Of a stretch of 64,000 nucleotides of DNA, positions 1-11,043 are shown one piece after another (position 1 is the first letter of the stretch; each line of letters starts with the position of its first letter). Below the pieces are notes generated by a model. The model was not told where the DNA came from. It did no database searches and worked only from the letters and a program-made list of their open reading frames with translations. The DNA is from Whalleya microplaca (lineage: Eukaryota; Ascomycota; Sordariomycetes; Xylariales; Xylariaceae): positions 930,001 to 994,000 of the forward strand of contig MU385713.1 in assembly GCA_022497155.1 (NCBI GenBank), written 5' to 3'. The position numbers and the translations under genes were made by a program.

Positions 1-1540
1 GGTAAAGGCGGAGGAATATAGAGACTCTAATTTTTATTAAAGCATTAAATATAAGATTTTTTATTATACCGTTTTTTATATTATGCCTAAGTTTTAATTA
101 ATATATTTAAAGTAATAATAAAACTTTAAGGCAATTAAAATACTAATATAATAAAGCTATTAAAGCCTTAAGGTAGAAAGCTTTATAAAAGGTTTATTAT
201 ATATTAATATAATAGAAAAAGGTATTTAAATAGCCGATAAACCTATTATATTAGGTTTAAATATAGCCTAATAGTAAGGAATTTAAGTAATTAATTTAAG
301 GGGTTAAAAATTAAAGAGTATTAAAAAAGCTTATAATTATAAATACATAGTTATATATATAATATTAAAGACTAATATAATTTAGTATATAATTATATAT
401 ATAATAATTAAATTTAAATTTAAAATTATATAGCTCGAAATTGCTTAAATTAAAATTTTAAGAAATTAGTATAATATTTAATATTATATATAATTGCGTA
501 TATAACTCCTTTATATAATATATAATTATGTATATTAAATATACCCTTTATTACTGCTAATAAAATTTTAACTTTTTTTTTCCGATTGCTAATAAAATTT
601 AAGTTATTTTTTCCCGATTACTAATAAATATAATATGTAATTATATATATTAAATATACCCTTTATTATTGCTAATAAAATTTTAACTTTTTTTTCCCGA
701 TTATTAATAAATTTTTAACTTTTTTTATTTATTACTAATAATATTTTAACTTTTAATATGCTTTTTCCTTTAAAATCGATAGTTATTTATTTATATACGT
801 AAAAATCCGCTATATTTTTCCCATAAAAGACTGATATAATAAAGCCCGATTTATAGGATATTTATAATAAAAAAATTAAATCTGTTTTAACGGGCTGTTA
901 AAATATAGGTTTATTATAAACGGATTATTAAAAAGTCTATTTCGATAAGCCGTTAATATTTATTTAAATAGTTTAGAAAAAAAATATCTAATAAGCCTAG
1001 TTATTATTAGCGTAAATTATTTACTGCCGGACATTTTTAATACTAAAATTCTCCCAAATTTATAGCCGCACGATTTAAAGCTATATAATTTATAGCGTAA
1101 GATCGGAATTTAAAGCCGAATTAGTAGTTATCCGTAAATATGTTAAAAAACGGTTAAAAATAGGCCGGAAAAAATATATATAAATTAATATTTCGAATAA
1201 AATCGAGATTAATTTAAAGCTATAAGATTTAAAGCCGAGTTAGTAATTATCGGTAAAAAATACGTTAAAAGCAGTTAATAATAAGCTTAATAAAAGGTAT
1301 ATATATAAATTAACGTACTAATAAAAGTAATAGACAAAAAACTATAGTTATTAATAAAGTAGCGGTAAAAAAAAAGGCTTATAAAACTTTAAAGTTATTA
1401 AAAATACTACTAAAAGTTATATTAAAATAGCTTTAATTTTAACTATTATAAAAAGAAGTTATAAATAAAAAGGTTAAGGAATTTTAGTATAACGCGATAT
1501 ATAAATATATTACGCGTAAATACGCGCCCTTGATCTCCAT
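1..1540. repeat. AT-rich, RIP-like degraded repeat block
   Basis: This stretch is overwhelmingly A/T, has no open reading frame of note, and has stops in every frame, unlike the balanced DNA to its right. It keeps traces of internal duplication: a segment near 530-590 recurs near 648-705 (shared core 'gctaataaaattttaac' followed by a T-run and 'cccgatt'), and a segment near 1110-1191 recurs near 1230-1316 ('tttaaagccga.ttagta.ttat' ending in 'tatatataaatta'). Normal composition returns abruptly after about 1540. The likely origin is a transposon or duplicated region mutated by repeat-induced point mutation; that is inference. The element family cannot be recognised. Confidence 0.75.
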
Positions 1541-2550
1541 ATTAAATAGCCGCGAAGCGCGGGTAGGGTACAAAGGGTATAATGTCCTAAAGTCGCGGGA
1601 AGCTAAATAAGTGGAACAAACAGGTGCTCCGTTAACGAAGCCCTACATACATACCTGTATGTACGTACTTGCATACTTACACTCGCTGCTGGTCGCGTCG
1701 CAGTTCAGCAATTCAGGCACAATCAAAATTCTCCATTCCTTCGAACCTCAATCCCTGCTGTCCTCTCCCAACCCATAACCCACAACCCACACCCAGCCCG
1801 TCGACCCGTCTTTCTGACGACCCGCGCGCCCAGGAAACAACAGGACAAGGATTCATCGTGACCGGGTCCCAAGTCAAAAAGTCCCAGTTCATCATGAAAA
1901 ATTAATTGATTGCTTGCTGCTTATTCGATTGGGGAGTCGGGACACAGCGGATTGGACTTTCTTGAATTCTTTTGCTTTCTCTGCAGCAGGTAATTATCTG
2001 TATCTTACCATCATTGTTTATTATTCCGTTTTGCTTGTTGCATTTCACCACTGTTGCTGCGGCTGCTGCTGCTGCTGCTGCTGCTACTACTACTACCATT
2101 ATTACATACATTACTACCGCCACTTTTGCTTCCATGCTTTTTGTATTATCGTGTATTGTGTACTCTGTATTGTTGTTCTTATCATCCAAACTATCCTGCT
2201 ATCTTCCCTGCATACGCTCCCTAACTGCTCTGACTGGTTATCTCACAAAAGCAGAGTCTAATAATCCAGTCATCGCGAGGATCTGTAATATCATCACACT
2301 TGCTCCCTATTGTTTCCCGCTGGATATAGCTCATATTGGACGACGCACATGCACGACGTGTTACTGTGACTCTCGATCCACTTTCTGTGTTTCGTGTACG
2401 GCAACGGACGCAGACAGAAGAAGCGGTATTTGGCCAGCGCTCTTGCGATAAATAGTGCGCATTCCGTCTAATAAACATTTAATTCGACCTTCGATTTGAG
2501 GGCTTAGACGAATAGAGAGAGAGACGGCGCGAGTAGCCGCACCTGGAAAC
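1541..2550. other. Gene-free region upstream of the 2551 gene
   Basis: Composition returns to normal at about 1540, with a short GC-rich boundary sequence (1548-1600). The remainder is pyrimidine-rich and holds a GCT/ACT trinucleotide tract. It probably contains the promoter and 5' UTR of the gene at 2551. No convincing coding sequence was seen. Confidence 0.6.
2054..2096 (+). repeat. GCT/ACT trinucleotide microsatellite
   Basis: About eight consecutive GCT units are followed by four ACT units. It lies in the presumed 5' leader of the gene at 2551 and could vary in length between strains. Confidence 0.85.
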
Positions 2551-5500
2551 ATGGGCGTGACGTACGGCGAGATTCCGCAGCACGATAACGATGATGATGA
2601 CCGAAACGATGGCCCGTCGCCTTCTATGTCGCTCTCACCAGCACCCTCGTCGTCGCCTATGCCTTTATTGTCGACTACCGAATCAACATTTACGCCTTTG
2701 TCAATGCATAGCGACTTATACTCGGGGACAGGGGCTAGGGAGAGTAGTATAGCCGACGTTCGTGATACCCACGGAAAAGTTGGCGGCACGGCCACAGCCA
2801 AGGCCGGCGCCAGCATCGGCAGCATGGTCCAATCGCTATCATCAGCACGAGCCACCAACCCAGTAAAGCGAAATCACCGTAACGAATACGGGCTCCTATC
2901 TCCTGACGATGCCCCCTCTTCCACCTCGTCCAGTCCGGATCCAAATTCTAGGGTGCAGCGAGATTCTGCCCCAAAGAGTGCCGCTGCCCAACACGACGAC
3001 CCTAAAGGTTCGAGAGCCACGAGTGGCTCCTCAGCAAGAGAACCTCCATCAAACGGGCTGTCTCCCCAGCACTCACTCGATCTGCCACCGACTGTCGTGA
3101 AGCCGAAACCCATCGTTCGTACGGCGTCCACGAAAAGCGTGTCTCTGCGGCATCCTGCACCCGATTTGCTCACGCGCACCTCGTCTTATGCGAGCAACAT
3201 CGCCCAACTTGAGGCTACTGCCGAGAAGCTTTCTATGACATCGTCGATAGAAGACGCAATCCGAGATTTGCACGAAGAACAGAAGCGCAACGACAGCCGA
3301 AGATCCTCGATCCTAGCAGCAAGCATAGGGTCTATTCCCGAGAATAGTGAGCCTCTGAACTTTCCCACCACAAGGCAGATACCGGCCGCCAGCTCCATAA
3401 TAGATACGAATACTACCGCGCGCTACGGTGGCTATTCTCCCGGTGGGTACTTAGTATCGCCTAACCCGTCATTGCTCTCGAATCCAAGCCGTTTGAGGTC
3501 TGCTTCTGGAGGAGTCGGACGACCCGAGCCCGAAATCGACAACATGTTATCGAGGCACGGCCCTGGCAAGAGCTCTGTACGGAGTGTGAGGTCGGCTTCT
3601 AAGCCCACTTTGACAGATATTGCTGAGCTGGAACCTACCGCGCTTACCTCGGCTGCCATGGATGAGGCCGACAGACTAGCTGAAGAACCAGAAGGAGACG
3701 AGACACTGCAAATACCCCAGATGGACGACATCGACCTGACACCTAATGCGGACCAGTACGGGATGTCCAATCCCCAAGACTACTGGGATCATCCCGTTGC
3801 CAACGCGCGACACGATAGGCCTCCAACTTCCGCAGGGTCCACTGGCACCTATGAACAGGCAGAGAGGGCCTTCGCTGACTTCGACGGGGCTCATTGTTCA
3901 CCAGATGCCGATCTAGAGGACCATGCGTTTTTGCCTTTATCATTTGGGGATCCTTCGATGGATTCACAGTTCGTCCCCTTCAATGCTGCACCTCCAAGCA
4001 ATGAGCATGGACCAGATCAGTCGAGGCCTCTCACGTCGCGACCTGACCAACCCCTCACGGTCAGGCCACACTCGTATCTTGACCCAGAAACTGGCGAAAC
4101 GATGCTCTACTATCCGGCCCGCGTGCCGATGATGCTCAACGTACCACAAAAACTATCCAAGAAACCCAAAGCTGAGGTACGGAATGGACGCAGGTCAAAA
4201 GTTTTGAGCGCCATGCCTGAAGCAAATCGCCAGTCTGGTGCCGCCTGGTTACCCGAGTACCTGCCTAAACCTTTACTTGACCCTCTTGGTTCCAATTCCG
4301 ATCTACCAACTCCCATGCCACGTGCCGGCCCTGAGGCCGAACCTGAAATGCTACCAGCTTCGGATACACAGCTTGAATACCATTCTCAATCACGCCCTAG
4401 TTCCCGACGAATAGATGATGAAGCACGTGAATCGCGTGTATCTATTCTTGGCCCTAGCAACAGGCAATCTAAACCCCCCGCGTTAGATGGTTTACCTCCT
4501 CAACTTCGCGCAAGTGCTTTCTTTGACCTACCCTCGGAGTCTCCCAAGATCGAGCTCAAAGATGGTTCTGCCATGGCTACCTTGGATAGTATACTAGATG
4601 CATCTGCAAAGGCCCCTGTTTCTGCTTTCACAGACCACGCGTTTGCAGGGTCATTAGGATCCGAAGTCTATGGTGTAGACAAGAAGCGCAAGTCGCATAT
4701 GAAACATCCCAGCACCACTTCCCTTGAACCGAAGAAGCGCAGCTCTTTCATGCACCTTCGCATGCCAAGTGCTCTTAGTCGACACTCCAAGTTACAAGAG
4801 GAACATCCGGATATGACACCAGGTGGTACAAAAGTAGAACATGATGACGAAGATAAAGACAGACAGCGACTCTCTGGTTCTATCAATGGAGAGGCGGTGC
4901 CCGAACAAGACGAAGGAGATGAAGACGAAGAACTACTTGATTATAATGGACCGCCGACGACTCTCCTAGCTGAACTCCAGATGCGAAAGCAACAGCAGAA
5001 ACTTCGTACTCGACCAGTTGCTAGCGCTTTCCCCAATGGCATGCGCTCGACGCTTCTTGACCTGGACACCGTCGCTGAGATTGAGCGGAAAGCCCGCAAG
5101 GGTAAGAAAGTCAATCTTGCTTGGGAGGAACCGGGCGTGGCCCCAGAGGATGAAACAGATGACGAGGATTTGCCGTTAGGCCTACTCATAGCTGCGAGAG
5201 GACAAGGAAATGATATGACAGCGGCTATAGACGAAATAAATAGGCCGCTTGGTCTCATGGAGCGTCGTGATATGGAGGACAATGAACCATTAAGCCGCCG
5301 ACGTGAACGGTTACAAGGAAGAGAAGTCGGTCCGATGAAGCGACCCAGCACGATGTCACTTCCCCAAGGCTTGAACATGACTGGCGCTCGAGGCCCTCCA
5401 AGCCCACAACACCATGTCGCTACGCCAGAGGATGATGAGATCGAGGGCGAAACCCTTGGAGAGCGTAGGCGTCGCCTGCGGGCTCGTGAGGATACCGAAG

Positions 5501-6225
5501 ACTTCCTACCTCGAGCTCGGCCTGTCAGCTCCGCTTTCTCTACTGAACTCCTGGGCCAGCTCGGCAGTACATTCAAGGATGAGGAAAGCGATGACAAGAA
5601 TAAAGGCAAAGAAAACTCCCCCTCTCCTGAAGAGGAAGAGACCCTAGGCCAACGACGTCGACGCTTGCAAGCAGAGCGTGAAGCAGGTGAACGTGCGATG
5701 GGTGATTCTAATGCATTTGAAGTTGTTAGCGATGTCCCGAAGCTAGCAAAACGGCATTCACTTGCTGATGTCCTCGGCGCACGTGGGCACAGGACTGTTT
5801 TAAGTGACCCTAGAGCAGATGCGGAGAGAGCAAGGCAGCAGGAAGCCGCCCGATATAAGCGAGATCAGGAACAGAAGATGGCAATACTCCGCAATCAAAT
5901 GCCAACCAATCTCAGCACGCCGAATCTAAACCGATCTGGAGGATATTTATCTGGCCGGTTCAACGACGGCATTGGAGGTGGTTTAGGCAAACCGCGCACA
6001 AGCGCTGTTTTAAGTGGATATGGTGGTCAAGCCATGGGGACAAATGTTGGAATGATGAATAACGGAATGATGAGCGGCGGAATAACGGGCAATGGGTATT
6101 CCATTGGTGGTATGCCGAACGGATATGGTGCCTCAATGGCAAATACGTATAGTATGCCTCCGCAGATGCAAGCACCAGGCCAAATGGACAAGGTGGAGCG
6201 TTGGAGACAAAGCATACAGCCCTAA
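2551..6225 (+). CDS. Large conserved disordered fungal protein of unknown function
   Basis: A single 1224-residue open frame beginning at an ATG in fair context; no intron is needed. The protein is Ser/Pro/Asp-rich and almost certainly disordered over most of its length. The C-terminal third has features that look conserved: acidic stretches, two PLGL elements (about residues 875 and 900), and three spaced copies of an Arg-rich motif, E-[PT]-L-[SG]-x-RRR-x-RL-[QR], near residues 911, 967 and 1029. A Gly/Met/Asn-rich tail ends in VERWRQSIQP. A short motif around residue 515-530 (YYPARVPMMLN) may be another conserved block. I recognise the general architecture from ascomycete hypothetical proteins but know no assigned function. 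There is no signal peptide or membrane segment. A role as a scaffold or cortical protein is possible but unsupported. Confidence 0.85.
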   Translation: MGVTYGEIPQHDNDDDDRNDGPSPSMSLSPAPSSSPMPLLSTTESTFTPLSMHSDLYSGTGARESSIADVRDTHGKVGGTATAKAGASIGSMVQSLSSARATNPVKRNHRNEYGLLSPDDAPSSTSSSPDPNSRVQRDSAPKSAAAQHDDPKGSRATSGSSAREPPSNGLSPQHSLDLPPTVVKPKPIVRTASTKSVSLRHPAPDLLTRTSSYASNIAQLEATAEKLSMTSSIEDAIRDLHEEQKRNDSRRSSILAASIGSIPENSEPLNFPTTRQIPAASSIIDTNTTARYGGYSPGGYLVSPNPSLLSNPSRLRSASGGVGRPEPEIDNMLSRHGPGKSSVRSVRSASKPTLTDIAELEPTALTSAAMDEADRLAEEPEGDETLQIPQMDDIDLTPNADQYGMSNPQDYWDHPVANARHDRPPTSAGSTGTYEQAERAFADFDGAHCSPDADLEDHAFLPLSFGDPSMDSQFVPFNAAPPSNEHGPDQSRPLTSRPDQPLTVRPHSYLDPETGETMLYYPARVPMMLNVPQKLSKKPKAEVRNGRRSKVLSAMPEANRQSGAAWLPEYLPKPLLDPLGSNSDLPTPMPRAGPEAEPEMLPASDTQLEYHSQSRPSSRRIDDEARESRVSILGPSNRQSKPPALDGLPPQLRASAFFDLPSESPKIELKDGSAMATLDSILDASAKAPVSAFTDHAFAGSLGSEVYGVDKKRKSHMKHPSTTSLEPKKRSSFMHLRMPSALSRHSKLQEEHPDMTPGGTKVEHDDEDKDRQRLSGSINGEAVPEQDEGDEDEELLDYNGPPTTLLAELQMRKQQQKLRTRPVASAFPNGMRSTLLDLDTVAEIERKARKGKKVNLAWEEPGVAPEDETDDEDLPLGLLIAARGQGNDMTAAIDEINRPLGLMERRDMEDNEPLSRRRERLQGREVGPMKRPSTMSLPQGLNMTGARGPPSPQHHVATPEDDEIEGETLGERRRRLRAREDTEDFLPRARPVSSAFSTELLGQLGSTFKDEESDDKNKGKENSPSPEEEETLGQRRRRLQAEREAGERAMGDSNAFEVVSDVPKLAKRHSLADVLGARGHRTVLSDPRADAERARQQEAARYKRDQEQKMAILRNQMPTNLSTPNLNRSGGYLSGRFNDGIGGGLGKPRTSAVLSGYGGQAMGTNVGMMNNGMMSGGITGNGYSIGGMPNGYGASMANTYSMPPQMQAPGQMDKVERWRQSIQP

Positions 6226-7317
6226 GAGTATCGCCAGGGACAAACACCAACTCGCGCCGCAGACTCCTTAGGGGAAACTTGAAGAATTTTGGGGCAGAAG
6301 ATATCGTAATTCTCCCACAGCATCGCATCGGCGTTTTATCTACTTAACTTTTTTTGTCTTTCAAGCCGACTTGGAAAAGACTTGGACAATCGCGTAGTTT
6401 GCAATCACGGGCAGCATTGGGAGGTTCGGGAGGTACATAAAAAAAAGAAAGGGAGGGTTATATTATACTATACTTGTTGTAATCGGGAACAGGCTTCGGC
6501 GGGGAAAGGTCCAGGAGACTGGACAAGGCCGGAGCGCATGCACACCTGCATACCAAACTTACTGTATACAGCCAGCTTTATCTTTTCTTTTGCTTCGATC
6601 ATAGACGAAGAGTATAAACGCAAACATGAGCTAATTTAGAAACCTAGAGACATGTTTTGTAAAGTGTACAAATGGTGATGGTGGCGTTGACTCGCTATTT
6701 CAAACGATGGTCGCTATGGTCGAAGGACATCATCCTCGTGGTGCCTGCGGACAGAAGAACGGCTTCATCGGCTTGAGGAACCGTATATCGCTATGCCTAC
6801 GACTCTTCTCATTCCATATCTCTGTTCATCAAGTCTGGTGCCTTGAGGCCCCGCCCACTTCCCCCTTTTTTTTCCCCTTTTTTTTCTACCTTCTCTTTTC
6901 TTTCTTCATTTTTTAAGCTTTTTCCTCCCTCTTCTCTCCCACTCTCTGCCTCTTTTTATCATATTCTTTGATACGTAGCTTATAAGTCCTCTACAAAAGC
7001 CTGATGTTCTAAGTAGACATTCTCACCAATTAATGCGTAAAGCATTTCTTAATGTTCTCGTTCCTGGGCTTTTGCTCTCTGCTAGTGGAGGCAGGTGGGA
7101 ATAACAGCCTCCCATCGATTGCAACCTCATAATTGATGGCTCCGAATTTCGGTGGACTCGGGCCAATAAGGGCTGACTGCATCTGCAGTTCGATTTGGGA
7201 GCCTCGTCCCCCTCCAGCCACAATTGAATTTGGACAGAGCAACTTGAGCTTCAGCCGTCGTCACACAGATTGATAGAACTTGGGTTTCAGCCGACGAAAG
7301 ACTTAGAGGGTTCAACA
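6226..7317. other. Intergenic region with pyrimidine tracts
   Basis: About 1.1 kb between two same-strand genes. It contains a long C/T-rich tract at about 6855-6960 (runs of T and C), a common feature of fungal promoters, placed 350-460 bp before the next start. No gene was seen. Confidence 0.6.
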
Positions 7318-9952
7318 ATGGATCACTACCGCACGCATTATGACGGAGATTATCAGCCGGCAAGACAACATCATGGCCATAGACAACCGGAATCGCATTC
7401 AGACGATGAGGTCGCAGACGACACAGAACCCATCTCCAAGACCATTCTAGGACTTAATGGATCTAGACGTCGTGAACCCGAAATACCTCCCATGAATATA
7501 CAGCAAGTCTCGCCTTCTCGAAGTATGAGCAGAAGACGCGAAGTTGAGGTCGCTTACACGAGGCCTGGGAGGCCTCGGGAAGCCTCCAATCCACAACACC
7601 AGTATGAGGGAGATGCCAGCGGTCATTTGTCGCCATCATATTCAAACTCTTCCAATATAGCATCAATCGCGAGGCGACCACATATAAGACGATTACACGA
7701 TGACCGGGAAGTCCCAAGTAATATCAGGACTACAAGTCTAGTGGGTTCAAGGCCGCCGCGAATACAGCATAGAAACGGCGCAATGAGCACAGCGCCATAT
7801 CCAAGACAGAGAATCGAACGCACTTCGGATTTGTCAACTACTGAGATAGAAACATTGAGGCACCCTAGTCGCCGCCAAGCTGACTTTGAAAGAGGAGAAA
7901 CGAGCACGGTGACGGATGTACCATCACCTAGAAGCAGCTTCGGTGCTAATGCTTCGACTTTCGCGCCCCCGTCGGTTAGAATTCGGCCAAGTCCCAATCG
8001 ACTCCGTTACCACAATATGCGGGGGAAACAATTCAGATTGCTATACCTTCTTCCAGGAACCACGTCAGCCATCCGCTGCGAAATGGTTACAACGTCTCTT
8101 AGACGCCACGAAAAGTACGTTGCCATCTCGTACGCCTGGGGCGACTCCAACGGTACAACCCAGGTAGTAGTCAACGGTTGTTCAGTCGTCGTAACATCAA
8201 GTCTCTACGGCGTACTAAAGGTCCTTCGGAAAAAGACGGAGGCCGTGGTACTATGGGCTGATGCCTTATGTATCAACCAACGAAACAAAGTTGAACAATC
8301 CTACCAGGTCCAACTAATGTCCACTATATACTCCCAAGCTGATTCGGTCATTGTGTGGTTGGGTCCAGAGGCTGAGAGAAGCGAATTAGCAATAGAATTG
8401 CTCCAGGAAGTCTCCAAAGTGGCCAACGAGTATAGACTTATGCGTGACTTGATTGCCTCTAAAGAATGGGAGCCCCATTTTACCGCCTTGGTCGCTCTCT
8501 TCAAAAGGGATTATTGGAGAAGGCTATGGGGTAAGTAGCTTCTTACATTATCTATTGCCATTTTTACTCTGGTTCGAGCAGATACTTCCCAGCAGAGCTC
8601 ACTTGTGAGTTGCCAACTCGGAAGACAGGCCATGCAACCGAATGATCCACCATTCTATCCAAATGCAAATGCTAATTCCGAATGCTACAGTCGTCCAGGA
8701 GGTTCTGAACGCGAAGTCTGTCACGGTATATTGTGGCGGTAAGAGCCTTTCTTGGAAAGCTTACATAAATGCATCAAGAGCGTTTAAGCGTCATGAATTT
8801 CACCTGAAGAAATATTTCCCTCCCGCGGCAAGGGATAACGATAAAACTCGCCTTTTTGTCTCTCAGAAATTGCATAATTATAGTGCAGTCCTATGCTATC
8901 ATGGACCTGTGAGCATTGGCAACCTGCGACTGGGGAGAGACGTCTCTCTCCTAGAAGCGCTACGAAGGTGTAGAAGTAAGCTAGCCAGCAACCCCCAAGA
9001 CAAGGTATACGCTGTCCTTGGGATCTTACCCGAAGAAGTCCGCCACGGTTTCCGCACTAATTATATTGCTTCTTTGAAAGAAGTATATATATACGTGGTC
9101 GATTTTCTTCTTCGCAGAACCCGGCGTCTCGACGTTATTTGTGAAGCGATTTATAATTCTACCCTTCCAACTACTACTAATCTACCTAGCTGGGTACCCG
9201 ACTGGTCGCATATTCCTGCGGTTCAGGCGTTAGGCCATCGATATAAGTTTTCGGCCTCGCGCGAGACGGATGTGCAGTTCACGTTCTCATGCCCATACAG
9301 ACGGACAAAACTTGAAATAACCGCGATCGATCTCGACACGATTTGGCAGCGCAGCATAGCGGTCGAGCCCCTCAGCTCTATAGATAACTTTCTGATGGCG
9401 TTTCTACATTGGCGTGCCAAGGTGCTCGATGCGAAAGCTATTTGTGCCCAGGCATATGCGAATCAGGTAGATGAGGCGTTCTGTAGAACGCTCTGTCTTG
9501 GCCGGCAGTCGCACAAGACGCCCACGGAATGGGTGAAGGTCTGCTATCACATGTTCTCATCCCTCATCCGTGTGCAGCTGTCGTTTATACAACTCGATGA
9601 CGAGCTCCAGCAGTACGCTGACCTTGATATGGGCATAGAAGTCTATGAGAGCCGGGAGATGATACAGCGTTACTGCGAGGCGACGATGACAAGCCGGTGT
9701 TTCTTCATAACAGACGGAGGTCTAATGGGCACGGGTCCGGAGTGTATGAAACCTGACGATATCGTCTGTGTTCCTTTTGGTTGCAGCACCCCGATTGCGG
9801 TCCGCCCGCAAGGCAATAACGAGTATCGGTATATCGGCGATGTTTATGTCGATGGATATATGTATGGGAGAGCTGTTTTCGAATTGGAAGACGAGAAAAA
9901 GAATCCGACGAGGACTCCGCGAGTATATGAGCGGGTATATAGGCTTTGTTGA
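7318..9952 (+). CDS. HET-domain protein (heterokaryon incompatibility type)
   Basis: Two exons, 7318-8530 and 8691-9952, joined by a 160 bp intron (GTAAGT ... GCTAAT ... ACAG), give 824 residues. Splicing restores the family-typical string YWRRLWVVQEVLNAK, which is split without it. The HET domain spans about residues 265-425: YVAISYAWGD, then LWADALCINQ, then SVIVWLGPEA and the VVQEV motif. The roughly 230-residue N-terminus is Arg/Ser-rich and disordered, which is unusual because many HET proteins begin at or near the domain. HET domains trigger programmed cell death after non-self fusion and are distantly TIR-like; this gene's partner is unknown. The start at 7318 is in good context (CAACAATGG); the frame is open upstream but without an ATG. 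The C-terminal half has no motif I recognise. Confidence 0.9.
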
Positions 9953-10089
9953 ATTGACTACATAAATGTTGGGCTAGTCATTGTCTGTACGGAAGCGAGG
10001 GACAGCAAGGCATTCTGTTGAATACTAGTTAATAGCAAATCTATATTTCCGCTGGTCTCCTAAGGGCTTCTATTATTTATGTCGCCCAT

Positions 10090-11043
10090 TCATTCTACCC
10101 ATCTCTCTTTCTTCATTTGCTCTCTTATCCATTCCTGCAACTTTCTAGAAAGTGATATGTCTTTCGCGTTACAGCTTTGATAGCCCGCTTCTGCAATCCT
10201 GTGGAGGTACGTTCCGCTTTGCTCAGGCCTCATCTGAAGGCTTGCTGCGCAGAAAAGACTCGTCCAAGACCCTTTGTCCGCGTCAAACCTCCCGCCAACT
10301 GCAGGGTCTACGTCGAGAGCTTTCTTCATCCATGACACGATGTGTTCTGCATGACTTTCTAAGTTACTATCGATCAGTCCAGGATGAACGGGGACGGTCC
10401 AGATCTCACCCTCTCCGGCTCCCGAGCTAGAGAAGCCAGGGCTGTAGAGCTTGGCGAGAGCCTTCACGTGTGGAATGTTGGGAAACTCGGCATGGCCGTA
10501 TCTGTTCATGGCAGTCCCATTGGCTATGGATGTATCTGCGAAGTTGAACCCGCCTTTACCTAGGCGCAGAGAAATGGCCCCATAATGTTAGGTTGAAAAC
10601 TCGCACACTTCCTGGCTTGACCATCTTCGATGTTCAAAGCATGAGTGGCAAGAGAAGAGGGGCAAAGAGCCAATGTGCGGGATAATGTGGTTGCCATTCA
10701 GCCTCATATCCATCCTTGGTTATCTCAAATGGCGTAGCCATGATTCCCGCGTTGTTTATTAGGCCATGGAGTGCCGTGTCCTTGGAGAGGGATAGCTTTG
10801 CCGCGGCAGAGACTGAAGATAGTGAAGGATGATCCAGCTATATAGGGCTGACGTTTGCTTCGGGGTATAGGTCTTTGATTTTTAATGTGGCGGTCTCCCC
10901 CTCAACGCTGTTGCGGGCACACAGATAGACATGGGCACCGTGCTCTGCAAGTTGAGCAACAGTATAAAACCTGATACCAGAAATTCCACCAGTAACTATG
11001 TACGCGTTTACAGTAAGATCTGCAGGGAGCCCGGGTGAAAGGT
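10090..11043 (-). pseudogene. Decayed short-chain dehydrogenase pseudogene
   Basis: Read on the minus strand, successive frames give a recognisable SDR of the retinol-dehydrogenase/WWOX-like fungal type. It starts with a degenerate nucleotide-binding motif (YIVTGGISGI), continues to LINNAGIMATPFE, and ends with an open C-terminal piece (10509-10090) containing EIWTVPVHPGLI. The reading is broken by an in-frame TAG at 10838-10840, a TGA at 10634-10636 followed by a frame change, and another break near 10560. The N-terminus also needs a frame change near 11030. The glycine motif has lost its usual last glycine. Introns cannot rescue all the breaks. The catalytic Tyr-Lys segment appears altered. 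I regard it as a relic rather than an expressed enzyme. Confidence 0.8.

Noticed and set aside
4941..5609. Minus-strand 222-codon frame inside the 2551 gene
   Set aside because: Ser/Arg-rich antisense shadow of the Asp/Glu/Arg-rich coding strand.
8581..8740. Alternative exon of the HET gene using the acceptor at 8580
   Set aside because: It stays open for about 50 codons but then stops, and loses the conserved VVQEVLNAK segment; the 8690 acceptor restores the domain.
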